64,000 nucleotides of DNA from Cyrtodaria siliqua (Eukaryota; Mollusca; Bivalvia; Adapedonta; Hiatellidae). The DNA is taken from contig JAWPHD010011231.1 of assembly GCA_037043455.1 (NCBI GenBank), positions 21,797-85,796 on the forward strand, in the 5' to 3' direction. The notes under the pieces were generated by a model that was given only the letters and a program-made list of their open reading frames with translations, made no database searches and was not told the DNA's origin. Position 1 is the first letter of the stretch, and each line of letters starts with the position of its first letter. The translations under genes and the position numbers were made by a program. Below, piece after piece: positions 43,901 through 47,039 of this stretch.

Positions 43901-45835
43901 TTTAATATATATAAATGACATTGCTGATAATATGCTAAGCATAACTAGACTATTTGCTGACGACAGCTCGCTTTCAGTTTCGACATCAAATATAGATGAT
44001 ATGGAAGGTATTTTAAATCATGATTTACACATAATGTCAGAATGGGCTAAAACATGGTGAGTTACGTTTAATCCAAACAAAACTGAAGTATTATTCATAT
44101 CAGCATCGAAAAAGGTTCGAAAACCAAATTTATTTTTCAATAATGTGCAGTTAGAATTTGTAGAACATCACAAACATTTGGGATTAACTTTAAGTAATGA
44201 TGGTAAATGGCATGAACACATTAACAATATTTTATCTTCAGCATCAAATGTTTTAGGTTTGATGAGATTCCTTAAATATAAAATTGGACGGAAAACAATA
44301 AACCAAATATATATTTCATATATGCGACCGATATTAGAGTATGCTTCTATTGTCTGGGATGGCTGCACAGTTTATGAAAAAAATTCTTTAGAAAAATTAC
44401 AATATGAAGCTGCAAGAATTGTTACAGGACTAACTAGGTCCGTTTCAATTAATAAGTTAATTGCTGAAATTGGTTGGCTCTTATTAGCAGACAGACGTGT
44501 TTTTCAAAAACTTATCACGGTATATAAAGCAAAAAACAGTATGTTACCAAATTCAATAGCTCAATTATTTCCGCCCTTCGTCAGAGACGTAAACGATTAT
44601 AATTTAAGAAACATGAATGACTATGTCACTCCAATAAGGAGAACGGAGTTATTTTCAAAATCATTCATACCATCATCGCTAAGCCTTTGGAATGATTTAC
44701 CCATACATATTAAGGAATCATTATCATTAAACACATTTAAACGCTCTCTTCTTATGACGTTCCAATGCCCCACTGTTCCAAAATACTACTTATGTGGCTC
44801 AAGATATCTTTCAATCATTCATTATCGCTTAAGAAATGCATGTAGCGATCTAAATCATGACTTGTATCTAAATCATTTGCGCTTATCATCAAGTTGTGAC
44901 TGTGGAGATCAAAGAGAGGACGTCGAACACTACTTATTTAAGTGTTGTCGATATAATGAACAAAGGCGTACGCTCTTTATTTCGACACGACCGTTCCATC
45001 CGTTAAGTGTTGATAAGTTGTGTTCTGGTAATACAGAGCTGAACGATAGAGATAATGAGCTTGTGTTTATAGCAGTTCAAAAATATATTAAAGATACCAA
45101 GCGTTTTCGATGAAACTCACTTTGTTCACATTTGATCCCTTACGAGACGTCTTTAACTGTCTGTCCTTTTCCTCCTCTTCCTTTCTCTTTACACATATCT
45201 GTTAACTTCAGTAATGCATTTCCTATACTTTTCGTTTAAAATGTTTTATGATTGTAAAACTGCCATACTATTTATTTTGTAAACAAACTGTATAGGGACG
45301 GGCCGTAACTAATGTTGTAGAACTTGTGGCCCAACCCTTTTGCAAACTAATGTAAATGTTGCAATAAAATATGTTTAAACCATATATAGCTCGTTGTCAG
45401 TATGCTTAGAAACGGTGTACATACGTTGTAAAATGTGGCTGTTTTTGGCTACTTTTAATAAAACGTTCATGCATACACCTCTCCAATTTGAATGCAATCA
45501 CGCCGATGCTAACAACATTGGACATCCACCGTCGTCTAGTTTTGGAAACTTATAAATAACTCGACACATGCCTAAAACGTCGAATTTCGCCGATGCTAGT
45601 ATTTTCACTGTATATTTATAAGTTTGTTACGTTATGTTTCTTCCCCAGGTATGTGATACAGCCGAGCTCCATGTGCGCTACTCCTGCACGGGTGAATCGT
45701 TGGAAGAGTTATCGCTGTGCAACTAAACCCGTGCTGATGCGTTCTGTGTCGGACAGTAACATCTCCACAGATATGGACAGCGGGATAGAAATGTTGCCTA
45801 GAACTAGAACACACCTATCCATGTCAAAAAAGTAA
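1772..45835 (+). CDS. KCNT1-like: Slo2/KCNT-like sodium-activated potassium channel, C-terminal 21 exons (gene overview)
   Basis: This spliced gene encodes a pore-forming subunit of the Slo2 (KCNT1/KCNT2, Slack/Slick) family, plasma-membrane K+ channels opened by intracellular Na+ through two cytoplasmic RCK domains. Exons: 1772-1958, 3236-3391, 5036-5239, 5634-5742, 7521-7629, 10527-10676, 12242-12441, 13183-13285, 13625-13771, 16602-16757, 26403-26508, 26770-26942, 27766-27837, 28630-28764, 30539-30650, 30982-31086, 31718-31801, 36314-36469, 37846-38026, 41406-41490, 45649-45835. All have AG/GT borders and matching phases; the summed length gives 971 codons plus stop. Recognisable blocks are the filter [36 protein letters not shown] and LLLG. 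Vertebrate KCNT1 is about 1230 residues, so about 250 N-terminal residues (S1-S5) lie outside on the left. Symbol and orthology rest on recalled family sequence, not a search; invertebrates usually have one Slo2 gene. Introns total over 40 kb and are unusually rich in arrays. Confidence 0.93.
2385..3125 (+). repeat. Dispersed repeat family DR-A, about three tandem or partial copies
   Basis: Copies share AGTAAGTAATAACACTACTG, TTGTAGTCGGGGCGA, AATACTGAAAAGG, GAAGCAACAAACACAA, and a hairpin-forming block in which CATGAGAGGT faces ACACCTCTCACG. Copies start near 2385, 2740 and 3000; the last is truncated. Other members are at 8962, 27536, 28355, 35489, 38932 and 52490-53160. No coding sequence is seen. 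It is probably a non-autonomous mobile element; its class is unknown. Confidence 0.75.
3236..3391 (+). CDS. KCNT1-like: KCNT-like exon: S6-RCK1 linker and first RCK1 strand
   Basis: Acceptor CACAG at 3231-3235, donor GTAAGT at 3392, phase 0 on both sides, 52 codons. The gating-ring linker contains WFERSKFG (family WMERQKSG). [10 protein letters not shown] is the first beta strand of RCK1, and [14 protein letters not shown] matches the family's MDFLNEFYAHPRL. The neighbouring intron downstream holds three unrelated tandem arrays. Confidence 0.95.
3420..3845. repeat. Tandem array, about 61-bp unit
   Basis: The landmark AATCCGTACAG recurs at 3500, 3561 and 3622, then at irregular spacing. CCACCCTCTTTCAAGACAT is in each unit. 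There are about 6-7 units, some internally deleted. It lies just after the S6-RCK1 linker exon but shows no similarity to that exon's end. Confidence 0.85.
3875..4140. repeat. Tandem array, 86-bp unit, about 3 copies
   Basis: GGAATACTGTTAGCCGATAC recurs at about 86-bp spacing (AATACTG at 3921, 4007 and 4093) with very few substitutions. This indicates recent duplication. Confidence 0.9.
4150..4605. repeat. Tandem array, 49-bp unit, about 9 copies
   Basis: Units contain TCAGACAGCTAGCAGTATAG and GGTATGCGTCACTACCTCC, 49 bp apart (first two at 4164 and 4213). Copies are nearly identical, so the array is young or homogenised. Confidence 0.92.
5036..5239 (+). CDS. KCNT1-like: KCNT-like exon: RCK1 core
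   Basis: Acceptor TACAG at 5031-5035, donor GTAAGT at 5240, phase 0/0, 68 codons. [13 protein letters not shown] continues the Rossmann-type RCK1 fold. [15 protein letters not shown] matches the family's WSQRVIYLQGSALKD, and [11 protein letters not shown] matches GEACFILSSR. The exon's end and donor are partially duplicated 75 bp downstream (5282-5340). Confidence 0.96.
5282..5340 (+). repeat. Partial duplicate of the RCK1 core exon end plus 5' splice site
   Basis: Exon end 5207-5260 (GCACCAAGATATTTC... TCAAATGCTGTAAGTTCT) has a diverged copy at 5282-5335 (GCACTCAGATAT... TCAAATGCTGTATGTTCT), offset exactly 75 bp. The copy keeps a donor-like GTATGT at 5315. The exon's frame hits a stop before it, so the upstream donor at 5240 is the likely functional one. 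Confidence 0.8.
5634..5742 (+). CDS. KCNT1-like: KCNT-like exon: RCK1 helix and strand
   Basis: Acceptor TTCCAG ending 5633, donor GTATGT at 5743. The exon encodes [18 protein letters not shown] then [17 protein letters not shown], nearly residue-for-residue with the family's DHQTILRAWAVKDFAPNC and LYVQILKPENKFHVKFA. It ends in phase 1. Confidence 0.96.
5790..6015 (+). repeat. Dispersed repeat family DR-B copy
   Basis: Recognised by GGTCAGTGGCAAAAA, a GGTTCTAGGGTGCACC-like block, TTACCC and CAATAAAACGGGA. It shares these with copies at 10838 (-), 11610, 29325, 29790, 36500 (-) and 59893. Confidence 0.75.
6400..6910. repeat. Tandem array, about 58-bp unit, about 8 copies
   Basis: Units carry ACGGTACGGGACCACACAGG and TACACGTCCACTCAGG. 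Central copies are nearly identical and the flanking ones decayed. No similarity to adjacent exons is seen. Confidence 0.88.
7521..7629 (+). CDS. KCNT1-like: KCNT-like exon: RCK1 ligand-lobe segment
   Basis: Acceptor CTTTCAG ending 7520, donor GTACGT at 7630. Joined phase 1 to the previous exon it encodes [18 protein letters not shown] then [13 protein letters not shown], matching the family's DHVVCEEECKYAMLALNC and STLITLLVHTSRG. It ends in phase 2; the split codon joins AT to C in the next exon. Confidence 0.96.
7630..8195. other. Intron sequence, nothing recognised
   Basis: AT-rich intron following the RCK1 exon. Open frames here are out-of-frame extensions over the exon or chance. I see no repeat family or exon. 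Confidence 0.6.
8196..8675. mobile_element. MITE-like element with about 50-bp terminal inverted repeats
   Basis: The left end ACACTCAAGAGATATGAAAA and about 30 further bases are matched in inverted orientation at 8625-8675 with one mismatch over roughly 50 bp. The inner part includes AACACGGGAATTTCCGC. The total is 480 bp with no coding capacity. I could not settle a target-site duplication. It is consistent with a non-autonomous cut-and-paste element. Confidence 0.8.
8962..9030 (+). repeat. DR-A fragment
   Basis: Contains AATAAATACTGAAAAGGGG and GGAAGCAACACACAAACAC, the internal segment of DR-A. The rest of the element is absent. Confidence 0.6.
9031..10526. other. Intron sequence, mostly unrecognised
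   Basis: AT-rich intron. The only recognised item is a DR-B start fragment at about 9625-9682 (ATCGGACAGGGAAAGGAGCA and GACAGTCAACCACAAAAC), also found at 59893. No exon resemblance. Confidence 0.55.
10527..10676 (+). CDS. KCNT1-like: KCNT-like exon: RCK1 C-lobe
   Basis: Acceptor TTTCAG at 10521-10526, donor GTAAGT at 10677. After one completing base it encodes [46 protein letters not shown]. The family has WQRMYGRCSGN, VYHIRMG and [20 protein letters not shown]. Ends in phase 2 (AG). GC content is visibly higher than in the flanking introns, as expected for conserved coding sequence. Confidence 0.96.
10838..11245 (-). repeat. DR-B copy, reverse orientation
   Basis: The reverse complement of blocks seen at 59893-60345: CCCGTTTTATTGG, GGTTTGGTCACC, GTTTAAACCGCC, CAACTGACCGTTCCAAGGCG and TTGTGATGTCATGTTTTGCC. 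It is one of the longer copies. No open frame is shared between copies. Confidence 0.75.
11610..12020 (+). repeat. DR-B copy
   Basis: Includes GTCAGTGGCAAAAAAAACGC, GTTCTAGGGTGCACCAAACC, CAATAAAACGGGACAGTG and CCCCGCCATGACC. It sits only about 400 bp from the opposite-orientation copy at 10838-11245, making a long imperfect inverted pair within one intron. Confidence 0.8.
12242..12441 (+). CDS. KCNT1-like: KCNT-like exon: end of RCK1
   Basis: Acceptor CATTTCAG ending 12241, donor GTAGGT at 12442. Encodes [11 protein letters not shown], then [30 protein letters not shown], the family's YGVCLIGLKR, LLNPGPRHIL, DTCFYI, NITKEE. It runs on into a less conserved linker start and ends in phase 1. 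The exon's 3' part and donor are partly duplicated about 121 bp downstream. Confidence 0.95.
12485..12575 (+). repeat. Partial duplicate of the RCK1-end exon plus 5' splice site
   Basis: AATGTGCTAAGATAC at 12491 repeats exon sequence AATATGCTAAGATAC at 12370. The copy continues through a GATGCGCTGT... block to ATGGGTATGTACCTGCATTC, equivalent to the exon's ATGGGTAGGTGTCTGTATTC, with about 12 bp deleted. It has no acceptor of its own and is diverged. It is an exon-end relic, not an alternative exon. Confidence 0.8.
12711..12746. repeat. (GT)n microsatellite
   Basis: An interrupted GT/TTTGTG run of about 36 bp in the intron after the RCK1-end exon. Confidence 0.9.
13183..13285 (+). CDS. KCNT1-like: KCNT-like exon: acidic inter-RCK linker
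   Basis: Acceptor TTACAG ending 13182, donor GTATGT at 13286. Phase 1 in, phase 2 out. Encodes [15 protein letters not shown] followed by a run of Asp/Glu ([10 protein letters not shown]) and VFNTITSQQ. The inter-RCK linker is poorly conserved and acidic in Slo2 channels, so the assignment rests on phase, splice sites and position. Confidence 0.85.
13625..13771 (+). CDS. KCNT1-like: KCNT-like exon: Ser/Arg-rich linker
   Basis: Acceptor TGTTTAAG ending 13624, donor GTAACA at 13772 (weak at +5). Phase 2 in, phase 2 out. Encodes [34 protein letters not shown], then [16 protein letters not shown] is a possible PKA-type site (inference). Supported mainly by phase continuity and codon-like composition. 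Confidence 0.8.
13910..14310. repeat. 20-bp tandem array within degenerate ATCAAGAGTGAT-type repeats
   Basis: 14003-14098 holds five copies of a 20-bp unit (GATTGGGAGTACTCCTCGGT). Around it, and again at 14680-14770 and 15970-16215, are diverged units of CATCAAGAGTGATCCTCTGT type. These look like one older repeat family broken up by the LINE fragment at 15160-16017. Confidence 0.75.
15038..15067. repeat. (TGAA)n microsatellite joined to a GGTGTTTTACGGC repeat head
   Basis: About six GAATGAAT repeats, followed at once by GGTGTTTTACGGCACGTCGA. Such tetranucleotide-plus-GTTTTACG junctions are typical of dispersed repeats in molluscs (recalled, not searched). Confidence 0.7.
15160..16017 (-). 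mobile_element. LINE fragment: ORF1 end plus endonuclease, decayed
   Basis: On the - strand 15724-16017 is open, ending [11 protein letters not shown], like the end of a LINE ORF1. Downstream, in broken frames, come [20 protein letters not shown] and FCLQETSLK, then [24 protein letters not shown] and SDHLFIISF. These are the start, GDFN-like, and SDH motifs of an apurinic-type LINE endonuclease. No reverse transcriptase follows. Several stops and frameshifts make it a dead fragment. Confidence 0.75.
16047..16069. repeat. (ATCA)n microsatellite
   Basis: About five ATCA repeats. Confidence 0.85.
16602..16757 (+). CDS. KCNT1-like: KCNT-like exon: linker before RCK2
   Basis: Acceptor CTTCTGTTAG ending 16601, donor GTAAGT at 16758. 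Phase 2 in and out. Encodes [20 protein letters not shown], then [20 protein letters not shown]. It is not strongly conserved and is placed by phase and splice sites. Its following intron is 9.6 kb and holds the 27-bp satellite. Confidence 0.82.
16905..17035. repeat. Dispersed hairpin repeat (CAGCCTG ... CAGGCTG)
   Basis: ATCAGCCTGTGAGTTACTCG is followed by CAGGCTGATCT, giving a short stem-loop, then CGCAAAGGCCATTATAGTCG and TTGACGGGTTAAGG. I recall closely similar elements in bivalve DNA; this was not searched. Confidence 0.55.
23035..23475. repeat. 81-bp higher-order repeat inside the 27-bp satellite
   Basis: The marker variant GCCAGCTGGTATCAAAC recurs near 23041, 23122, 23203, 23338 and 23416. 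Spacings are 81, 81, 135 and 78 bp, that is multiples of 27 with one 3-bp loss. Trimers of variant units were copied as blocks. Confidence 0.8.
25954..26046 (-). repeat. Inverted block of satellite units
   Basis: Here the units read GGTGGCGTCTTACTCTGTTT and TTACTATGTTTGATACTAGG, the reverse complement of the rest of the array, for about three units. The right junction is palindromic around GGCGCC at 26041-26046, with GATACTAG on one side and CTAGTATC on the other. Confidence 0.9.
26403..26508 (+). CDS. KCNT1-like: KCNT-like exon: RCK2 entry, Cys/His cluster
   Basis: Acceptor TTTTCTTAG ending 26402, donor GTAAGT at 26509. Phase 2 in, 0 out. Encodes [20 protein letters not shown] then [10 protein letters not shown], matching the family's YPPNSPYIGSSPTLCHL and FCCL. 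The C-H...CC pattern continues into the next exon's HCSHC, and Slo2 channels keep this spacing. A metal-binding role is inference. Confidence 0.95.
26770..26942 (+). CDS. KCNT1-like: KCNT-like exon: RCK2 first strand and helix
   Basis: Acceptor ATTTCAG ending 26769, donor GTGAGT at 26943. Phase 0 in, 2 out. Encodes HCSHCTYKN, then [25 protein letters not shown], and [10 protein letters not shown]. Family equivalents: [35 protein letters not shown]. Confidence 0.96.
27536..27700 (-). repeat. DR-A copy, reverse orientation
   Basis: Contains GGCTTTAAAGTAGAATACC, GCGTGAGAGCTGTTGCACC, TTACCTCTCATGCACAGACT and CAATAAAACCGAGTC. These are the reverse complements of the DR-A blocks at 2385. Confidence 0.75.
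27766..27837 (+). CDS. KCNT1-like: KCNT-like exon: short RCK2 helix/strand
   Basis: Acceptor ACTTTTAG ending 27765, donor GTAAGA at 27838. Phase 2 in and out, 72 bp. Encodes [20 protein letters not shown] (family [20 protein letters not shown]). This is the smallest exon seen. Confidence 0.95.
28355..28445 (-). repeat. Degenerate DR-A copy
   Basis: GAGCTAGAGGGCGTGAGCGG, CCGCTCATGAACAGTCT and AATCAAACCGAGACTGC resemble the DR-A hairpin and following block, with many substitutions. Confidence 0.55.
28630..28764 (+). CDS. KCNT1-like: KCNT-like exon: RCK2 segment with acidic loop
   Basis: Acceptor TTTTTTAG ending 28629, donor GTAAGT at 28765. Phase 2 in and out. Encodes [20 protein letters not shown], an acidic loop ([12 protein letters not shown]), then [10 protein letters not shown]. 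Family: [20 protein letters not shown] and TIVNVQTMFR. Confidence 0.95.
29325..29610 (+). repeat. DR-B copy
   Basis: Contains CATAAAAAGGTTGACAATAA, a GATTCTAGAGTGCATAAAAC block, CAATAAAACGGAACAGTC and AACAAGGCAGCATTAATAAG. Confidence 0.7.
29690..30480. repeat. DR-C fragments (- strand) around a degenerate DR-B copy
   Basis: 29690-29755 reads, reversed, as TTCGACGCTCCAG, GGCTGGTTAAAGC and TTTATATTGTG, the DR-C tail. 29790-30085 has decayed DR-B landmarks (ACGGTCAGTAGGCAATAAGG, GACAAGACAGTGTAAAC). 30320-30480 is another reversed DR-C piece (TAATTCATTTTACGCATATT, CACCTGGACAGAATTTTGAT). Confidence 0.6.
30539..30650 (+). CDS. KCNT1-like: KCNT-like exon: RCK2 conserved core
   Basis: Acceptor CATTTCAG ending 30538, donor GTGAGT at 30651. 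Phase 2 in, 0 out. Encodes [20 protein letters not shown] then [17 protein letters not shown]. Family: [37 protein letters not shown]. This is one of the best conserved blocks of the gene. Confidence 0.97.
30982..31086 (+). CDS. KCNT1-like: KCNT-like exon: RCK2 FRLPFAAG block
   Basis: Acceptor CATTTTTAG ending 30981, donor GTGAGT at 31087. Phase 0/0, 35 codons. Encodes [35 protein letters not shown], the family's [23 protein letters not shown] 76-bp tandem duplication follows, copying the exon end and donor. Confidence 0.97.
31127..31205 (+). repeat. Partial duplicate of the FRLPFAAG exon end plus 5' splice site
   Basis: 31131-31170 (TATGTAGGACACATTGTTGT followed by ATCAAGTAAGTAA) repeats 31061-31095 (TATGTTGGACACATTGTTGT followed by ATCAGGTGAGTAA), offset 76 bp. 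Similarity continues into the intron (a CATACCTTA / GCCCTACTTTA block). The copy has its own GTAAGT but an in-frame TAG, so it cannot extend the exon. Confidence 0.85.
31718..31801 (+). CDS. KCNT1-like: KCNT-like exon: RCK2 [11 protein letters not shown] block; first unit of a 57-bp array
   Basis: Acceptor TATTTCAG ending 31717; first donor GTAAGT at 31802. Phase 0/0. Encodes [11 protein letters not shown] then [17 protein letters not shown]; family SFVKDYMITIT, RLLLGLDTTPGSGYLCA. Joining this first unit to the exon at 36314 gives a continuous, gap-free family alignment, so the first donor fits the normal channel. However, the exon's last 51 bases plus the donor are repeated about 57 more times downstream, each with its own donor. 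Which donor is used in vivo cannot be told from sequence. Confidence 0.93.
31751..35085 (+). repeat. 57-bp array built from an exon end and its splice donor, about 58 copies
   Basis: Each unit encodes, in the exon's own frame, [19 protein letters not shown], with the final VS being the donor bases GTAAGT. The exon frame stays open from the acceptor to 34943, over 55 units. The opposite strand is also open for over 1000 codons. Recurrent variants are D/Y at position 7, L/M at 16, R/I at 1, GTAAGT/GTGAGT and TTACTTGG/TTACATGG. Variant combinations repeat in blocks (for example the same unit recurs at 34263, 34434 and 34662). The last 2-3 units (34900-35085) are decayed. The array lies between two coding exons. 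Confidence 0.97.
35086..36313. other. Intron sequence after the 57-bp array
   Basis: AT-rich. Apart from the DR-A copy at 35489-35722 I recognise nothing. No exon resemblance. Confidence 0.55.
35489..35722 (+). repeat. DR-A copy
   Basis: A nearly complete + strand copy: AATATTGAAAAGGGGATTCC, GAAAGCAACAAACACAAAC, AGACTCGGTTTTATTGAGTC, CATGAGAGGT facing ACACCTCTCACGCC, TACTTTAAAGCCACA, AGTAAGTAATAACACTACTG. Confidence 0.85.
36314..36469 (+). CDS. KCNT1-like: KCNT-like exon: end of RCK2
   Basis: Acceptor ATTTCAG ending 36313, donor GTAAGA at 36470. Phase 0/0, 52 codons. Encodes [38 protein letters not shown], then a Pro/Ser-rich stretch ([10 protein letters not shown]). Family: [20 protein letters not shown] and GIYRTESH. 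Confidence 0.95.
36500..36760 (-). repeat. Degenerate DR-B copy, reverse orientation
   Basis: Weak matches to the reversed DR-B: GAGGTTTAGAGCACCCTA, TGACCGTACCAATGCGG, TTTATTTATGTGATGTCACA and GCTCGTGTTTGGTTGACTGT. A similar block is near 11140-11240. Confidence 0.5.
36940..37600. repeat. Cluster of palindromic repeats (CTTGAGCTCAAG type)
   Basis: Two inverted repeats have arms of about 45-50 bp: 37128-37224 (CTTGGGCTTAAGTCTAAGAA against TTCTTAGACTTGAGCCCAAG) and 37376-37486 (CTTGAGCTCAAGTCTAAGAA against its reverse complement, meeting at AGGCCT). Single arms occur at 36945-36990 and 37565-37600 (AAGAATGGTTGGTGAATTCA). Probably copies of one hairpin element. Confidence 0.8.
37846..38026 (+). 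CDS. KCNT1-like: KCNT-like exon: C-terminal tail; runs into a 33-bp array
   Basis: Acceptor AGTTGCAG ending 37845; first donor GTAAGC at 38027 (exon end CATGACTATT). Phase 0 in, 1 out. Encodes a basic, Asn/Lys-rich tail ([18 protein letters not shown]) and [19 protein letters not shown] then VHDY, matching the family's QELSELVKNRMKHLGLP, TTGY. The exon's last residues and donor form the first unit of a 33-bp array. Reading through stays open for about six units to a stop at 38203-38205. Confidence 0.88.
38008..38830 (+). repeat. 33-bp array built from an exon end and its splice donor, about 25 copies
   Basis: The unit is CTGTCCGTGCATGACTATTG plus TAAGCATGATTGG. In the exon frame it gives the 11-residue repeat [11 protein letters not shown]. 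The exon/intron border (TATT, then GTAAGC) lies inside the unit, so most units carry a donor-like GTAAGC. Variants are GTGCGTGAC, GTGCATAAC and TGTAACTATG, and one unit has an extra base near 38262. The array ends at ATTGTACCATTCAC near 38825. Confidence 0.95.
38932..39085 (-). repeat. DR-A copy, reverse orientation
   Basis: GACTTTGAAGTAAAATACCG, GGAACAGACTCAATAAAACG and TTGTTGCTTCAAAATGATCT follow the order of the reversed DR-A element. Confidence 0.7.
39086..41405. other. Intron sequence, nothing recognised
   Basis: 2.3 kb of AT-rich sequence before the penultimate exon. A small direct duplication (CATGCCACGTGTTTCA, twice at 40149-40180) is the only structure I see. Confidence 0.55.
41406..41490 (+). 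CDS. KCNT1-like: KCNT-like exon: C-terminal SYVILNP block
   Basis: Acceptor TTCTACAG ending 41405, donor GTAAGA at 41491. Phase 1 in, 2 out. Encodes [19 protein letters not shown] then RKLRRGDLV, matching the family's EMNDHQNTLSYVLINPPPD and RLEPSDIV. Confidence 0.94.
41660..42004 (+). repeat. DR-C copy, interrupted
   Basis: Starts TTAAAGGAACTAACCCGCCA and includes ACACTACAAGACAGTTAATC, GATTAAAAGTATATTG, TTCACGGGTTCTTAAAATAC, AATGAATTATGAGTTAG, GCTGGTTAAAGCCGTTTATA. Compared with the uninterrupted copy at 46000-46335 it breaks off at 42004 and resumes at about 45384 (CTCGTTGTCAGTATGCTTAG, AAACGGTG). The palindrome and LINE were therefore inserted into it. Confidence 0.7.
42005..42425. mobile_element. 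Near-perfect 421-bp palindrome (foldback element)
   Basis: The arms are about 203 bp each (42005-42207 and 42222-42425) around a 14-bp loop. They differ by about one substitution (CCCATGTAAACAC against the reversed CCCATATAAACAC) and one indel. The ends are ACACTTCTCAAAACTGCTAA and its reverse complement. No coding sequence. It would form a long hairpin in single-stranded DNA or in the pre-mRNA. Confidence 0.93.
42455..45383 (+). mobile_element. LINE retrotransposon (CR1/Jockey-like), 5'-truncated and disabled
   Basis: This reverse-transcriptase element starts inside its endonuclease domain ([14 protein letters not shown], then SEISDH followed by a TAA) and continues with [15 protein letters not shown] (42628 on). 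RT motifs follow: [62 protein letters not shown] and the catalytic FADDSS. The C-terminus has a Cys/His knuckle, [17 protein letters not shown], and stops at 45113. Disabling lesions: the TAA in the endonuclease, a frameshift near 43210-43225, and TGA at 44058. A short 3' UTR ends near 45383 after GCAATAAAATATG. It lies in the last intron of the channel gene, same strand. Confidence 0.92.
45649..45835 (+). CDS. KCNT1-like: KCNT-like last coding exon
   Basis: Acceptor CTTCCCCAG ending 45648. Phase 2 in; the first codon completes V, giving VYVIQPSS (family VYLIRSDP). The tail includes [20 protein letters not shown] and [19 protein letters not shown], then a TAA stop at 45833-45835. The tail is longer on the basic/Ser side than vertebrate tails and does not end in the ETQL PDZ ligand I recall for vertebrate KCNT; it ends SMSKK. 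Confidence 0.93.
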
Positions 45836-45999
45836 ATCAACCGTAAGAGTAGGTTCCAAGTAGTGTCTGTCCAAACTGGGGATACATGTAAGGAATGTCC
45901 CGCATAATGCTTAGGCGAAACTTGTTGGTATAGGAGATACCATTTGATATACAAAGGATAGGTTTGTTTAAATAGGAGAGGATAATTTAAGCTAACCCG

Positions 46000-46335
46000 A
46001 AAAATGAATGTAAAATTACAATACAAAACCTTTTATCAAAACTCTATCCAGGTGTCCAGGTAATAAAATAATGTATATGTGACGATTAAAAGTATATATT
46101 TAGTCATGGGTTTTTAAAATGCATGTAATGCGTAAAATGAATTATGAAAATCATGAGCTCTTACTTCGACGCTCCAGTTGTGGGCGTTGGCCTGGCTTGT
46201 TAAAACCGTTAATATTGTGCCTAGAAAGTTTGGATTCTCAAAATATGAAAGTTATATATATTTATATATGTATACCTCGTCGCCAGTAGGTTTAGAAACG
46301 GTGTAAGTATTTTGTAAAATGTGAATGTTGTTGAG
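46000..46335 (+). repeat. DR-C copy
   Basis: An uninterrupted copy: ATTACAATACAAAACC, CTCTATCCAGGTGTCCAGG, GATTAAAAGTATATA, CGACGCTCCAGTTGTGGG, CCTCGTCGCCAGTAGG, TTAGAAACGGTGTAAG. It overlaps the likely 3' UTR of the channel gene. Confidence 0.7.
46062..46067 (+). terminator. First AATAAA downstream of the channel stop
   Basis: AATAAA lies 227 bp after the stop codon and is the first in the 3' flank. It falls within a DR-C copy, so it may be incidental. No transcript evidence. Confidence 0.35.
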
Positions 46336-46370
46336 GAGAGACTTATTTTATTTGTATTGAATAGTGTGTG

Positions 46371-46695
46371 CGTGGGGTGTGGGTGTGTGTGTGTGTGGGG
46401 GGGGGGGATACTGGACATGTTAATGTATAGGCGAATGTGTGTGTATAAATACTGGACATGTTATTGTTGTGTATAGGAAATACTGGACATGTTATTGTAT
46501 AGGAGATTGTGTGTATAGGACATAATGGGCATGCAATTGTATAGGAGATTGTTTGTATAGGACATGCTGTACATGTTAGTGTATAGAAGATTGTGTGTGA
46601 GTATAGGAAATATTGGACATATTATTGTATCTAGGAAACTGTGTGTGTATCGGAAATACTCGACATTTTATTGTATAGGAGACTGTATATAAAAC
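46371..46695. repeat. GT/G-rich simple repeat and degenerate 40-50 bp tandem array
   Basis: 46371-46408 is a GT run ending in a tract of G. 46430-46695 contains about six diverged units with GTATAGGAAATACTGGACAT and ATTGTATAGGAGATTGTG. Confidence 0.8.
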
Positions 46696-47039
46696 TAGAA
46701 AAATCACCTATTTGTTATTATTGGTATACTCAAGTTGACCACCTATGCATAGGTCTTTTAGTGTTAATAATGCCGATGTTTATGCTAGTTTCACTTATCA
46801 CTCAAATATTAGTCTAGATCATCTGCACGCTTGCTTTTCTTTAAGATAAACTTTACAATCAAGCGTCGAATATGATCAAGATTATGCTATGACAAGATCT
46901 ATTTAATGCATGTTTTACATGAGTTAAAGATCAAAACTTTGTTGTTTAATCATGCTGTATTTTAAACTGTATCTATGTTTAAGCCTTTCCTTTTTAAATT
47001 TAATTAATATCGTTTCAACTAAACTTCTACAATAAAATA

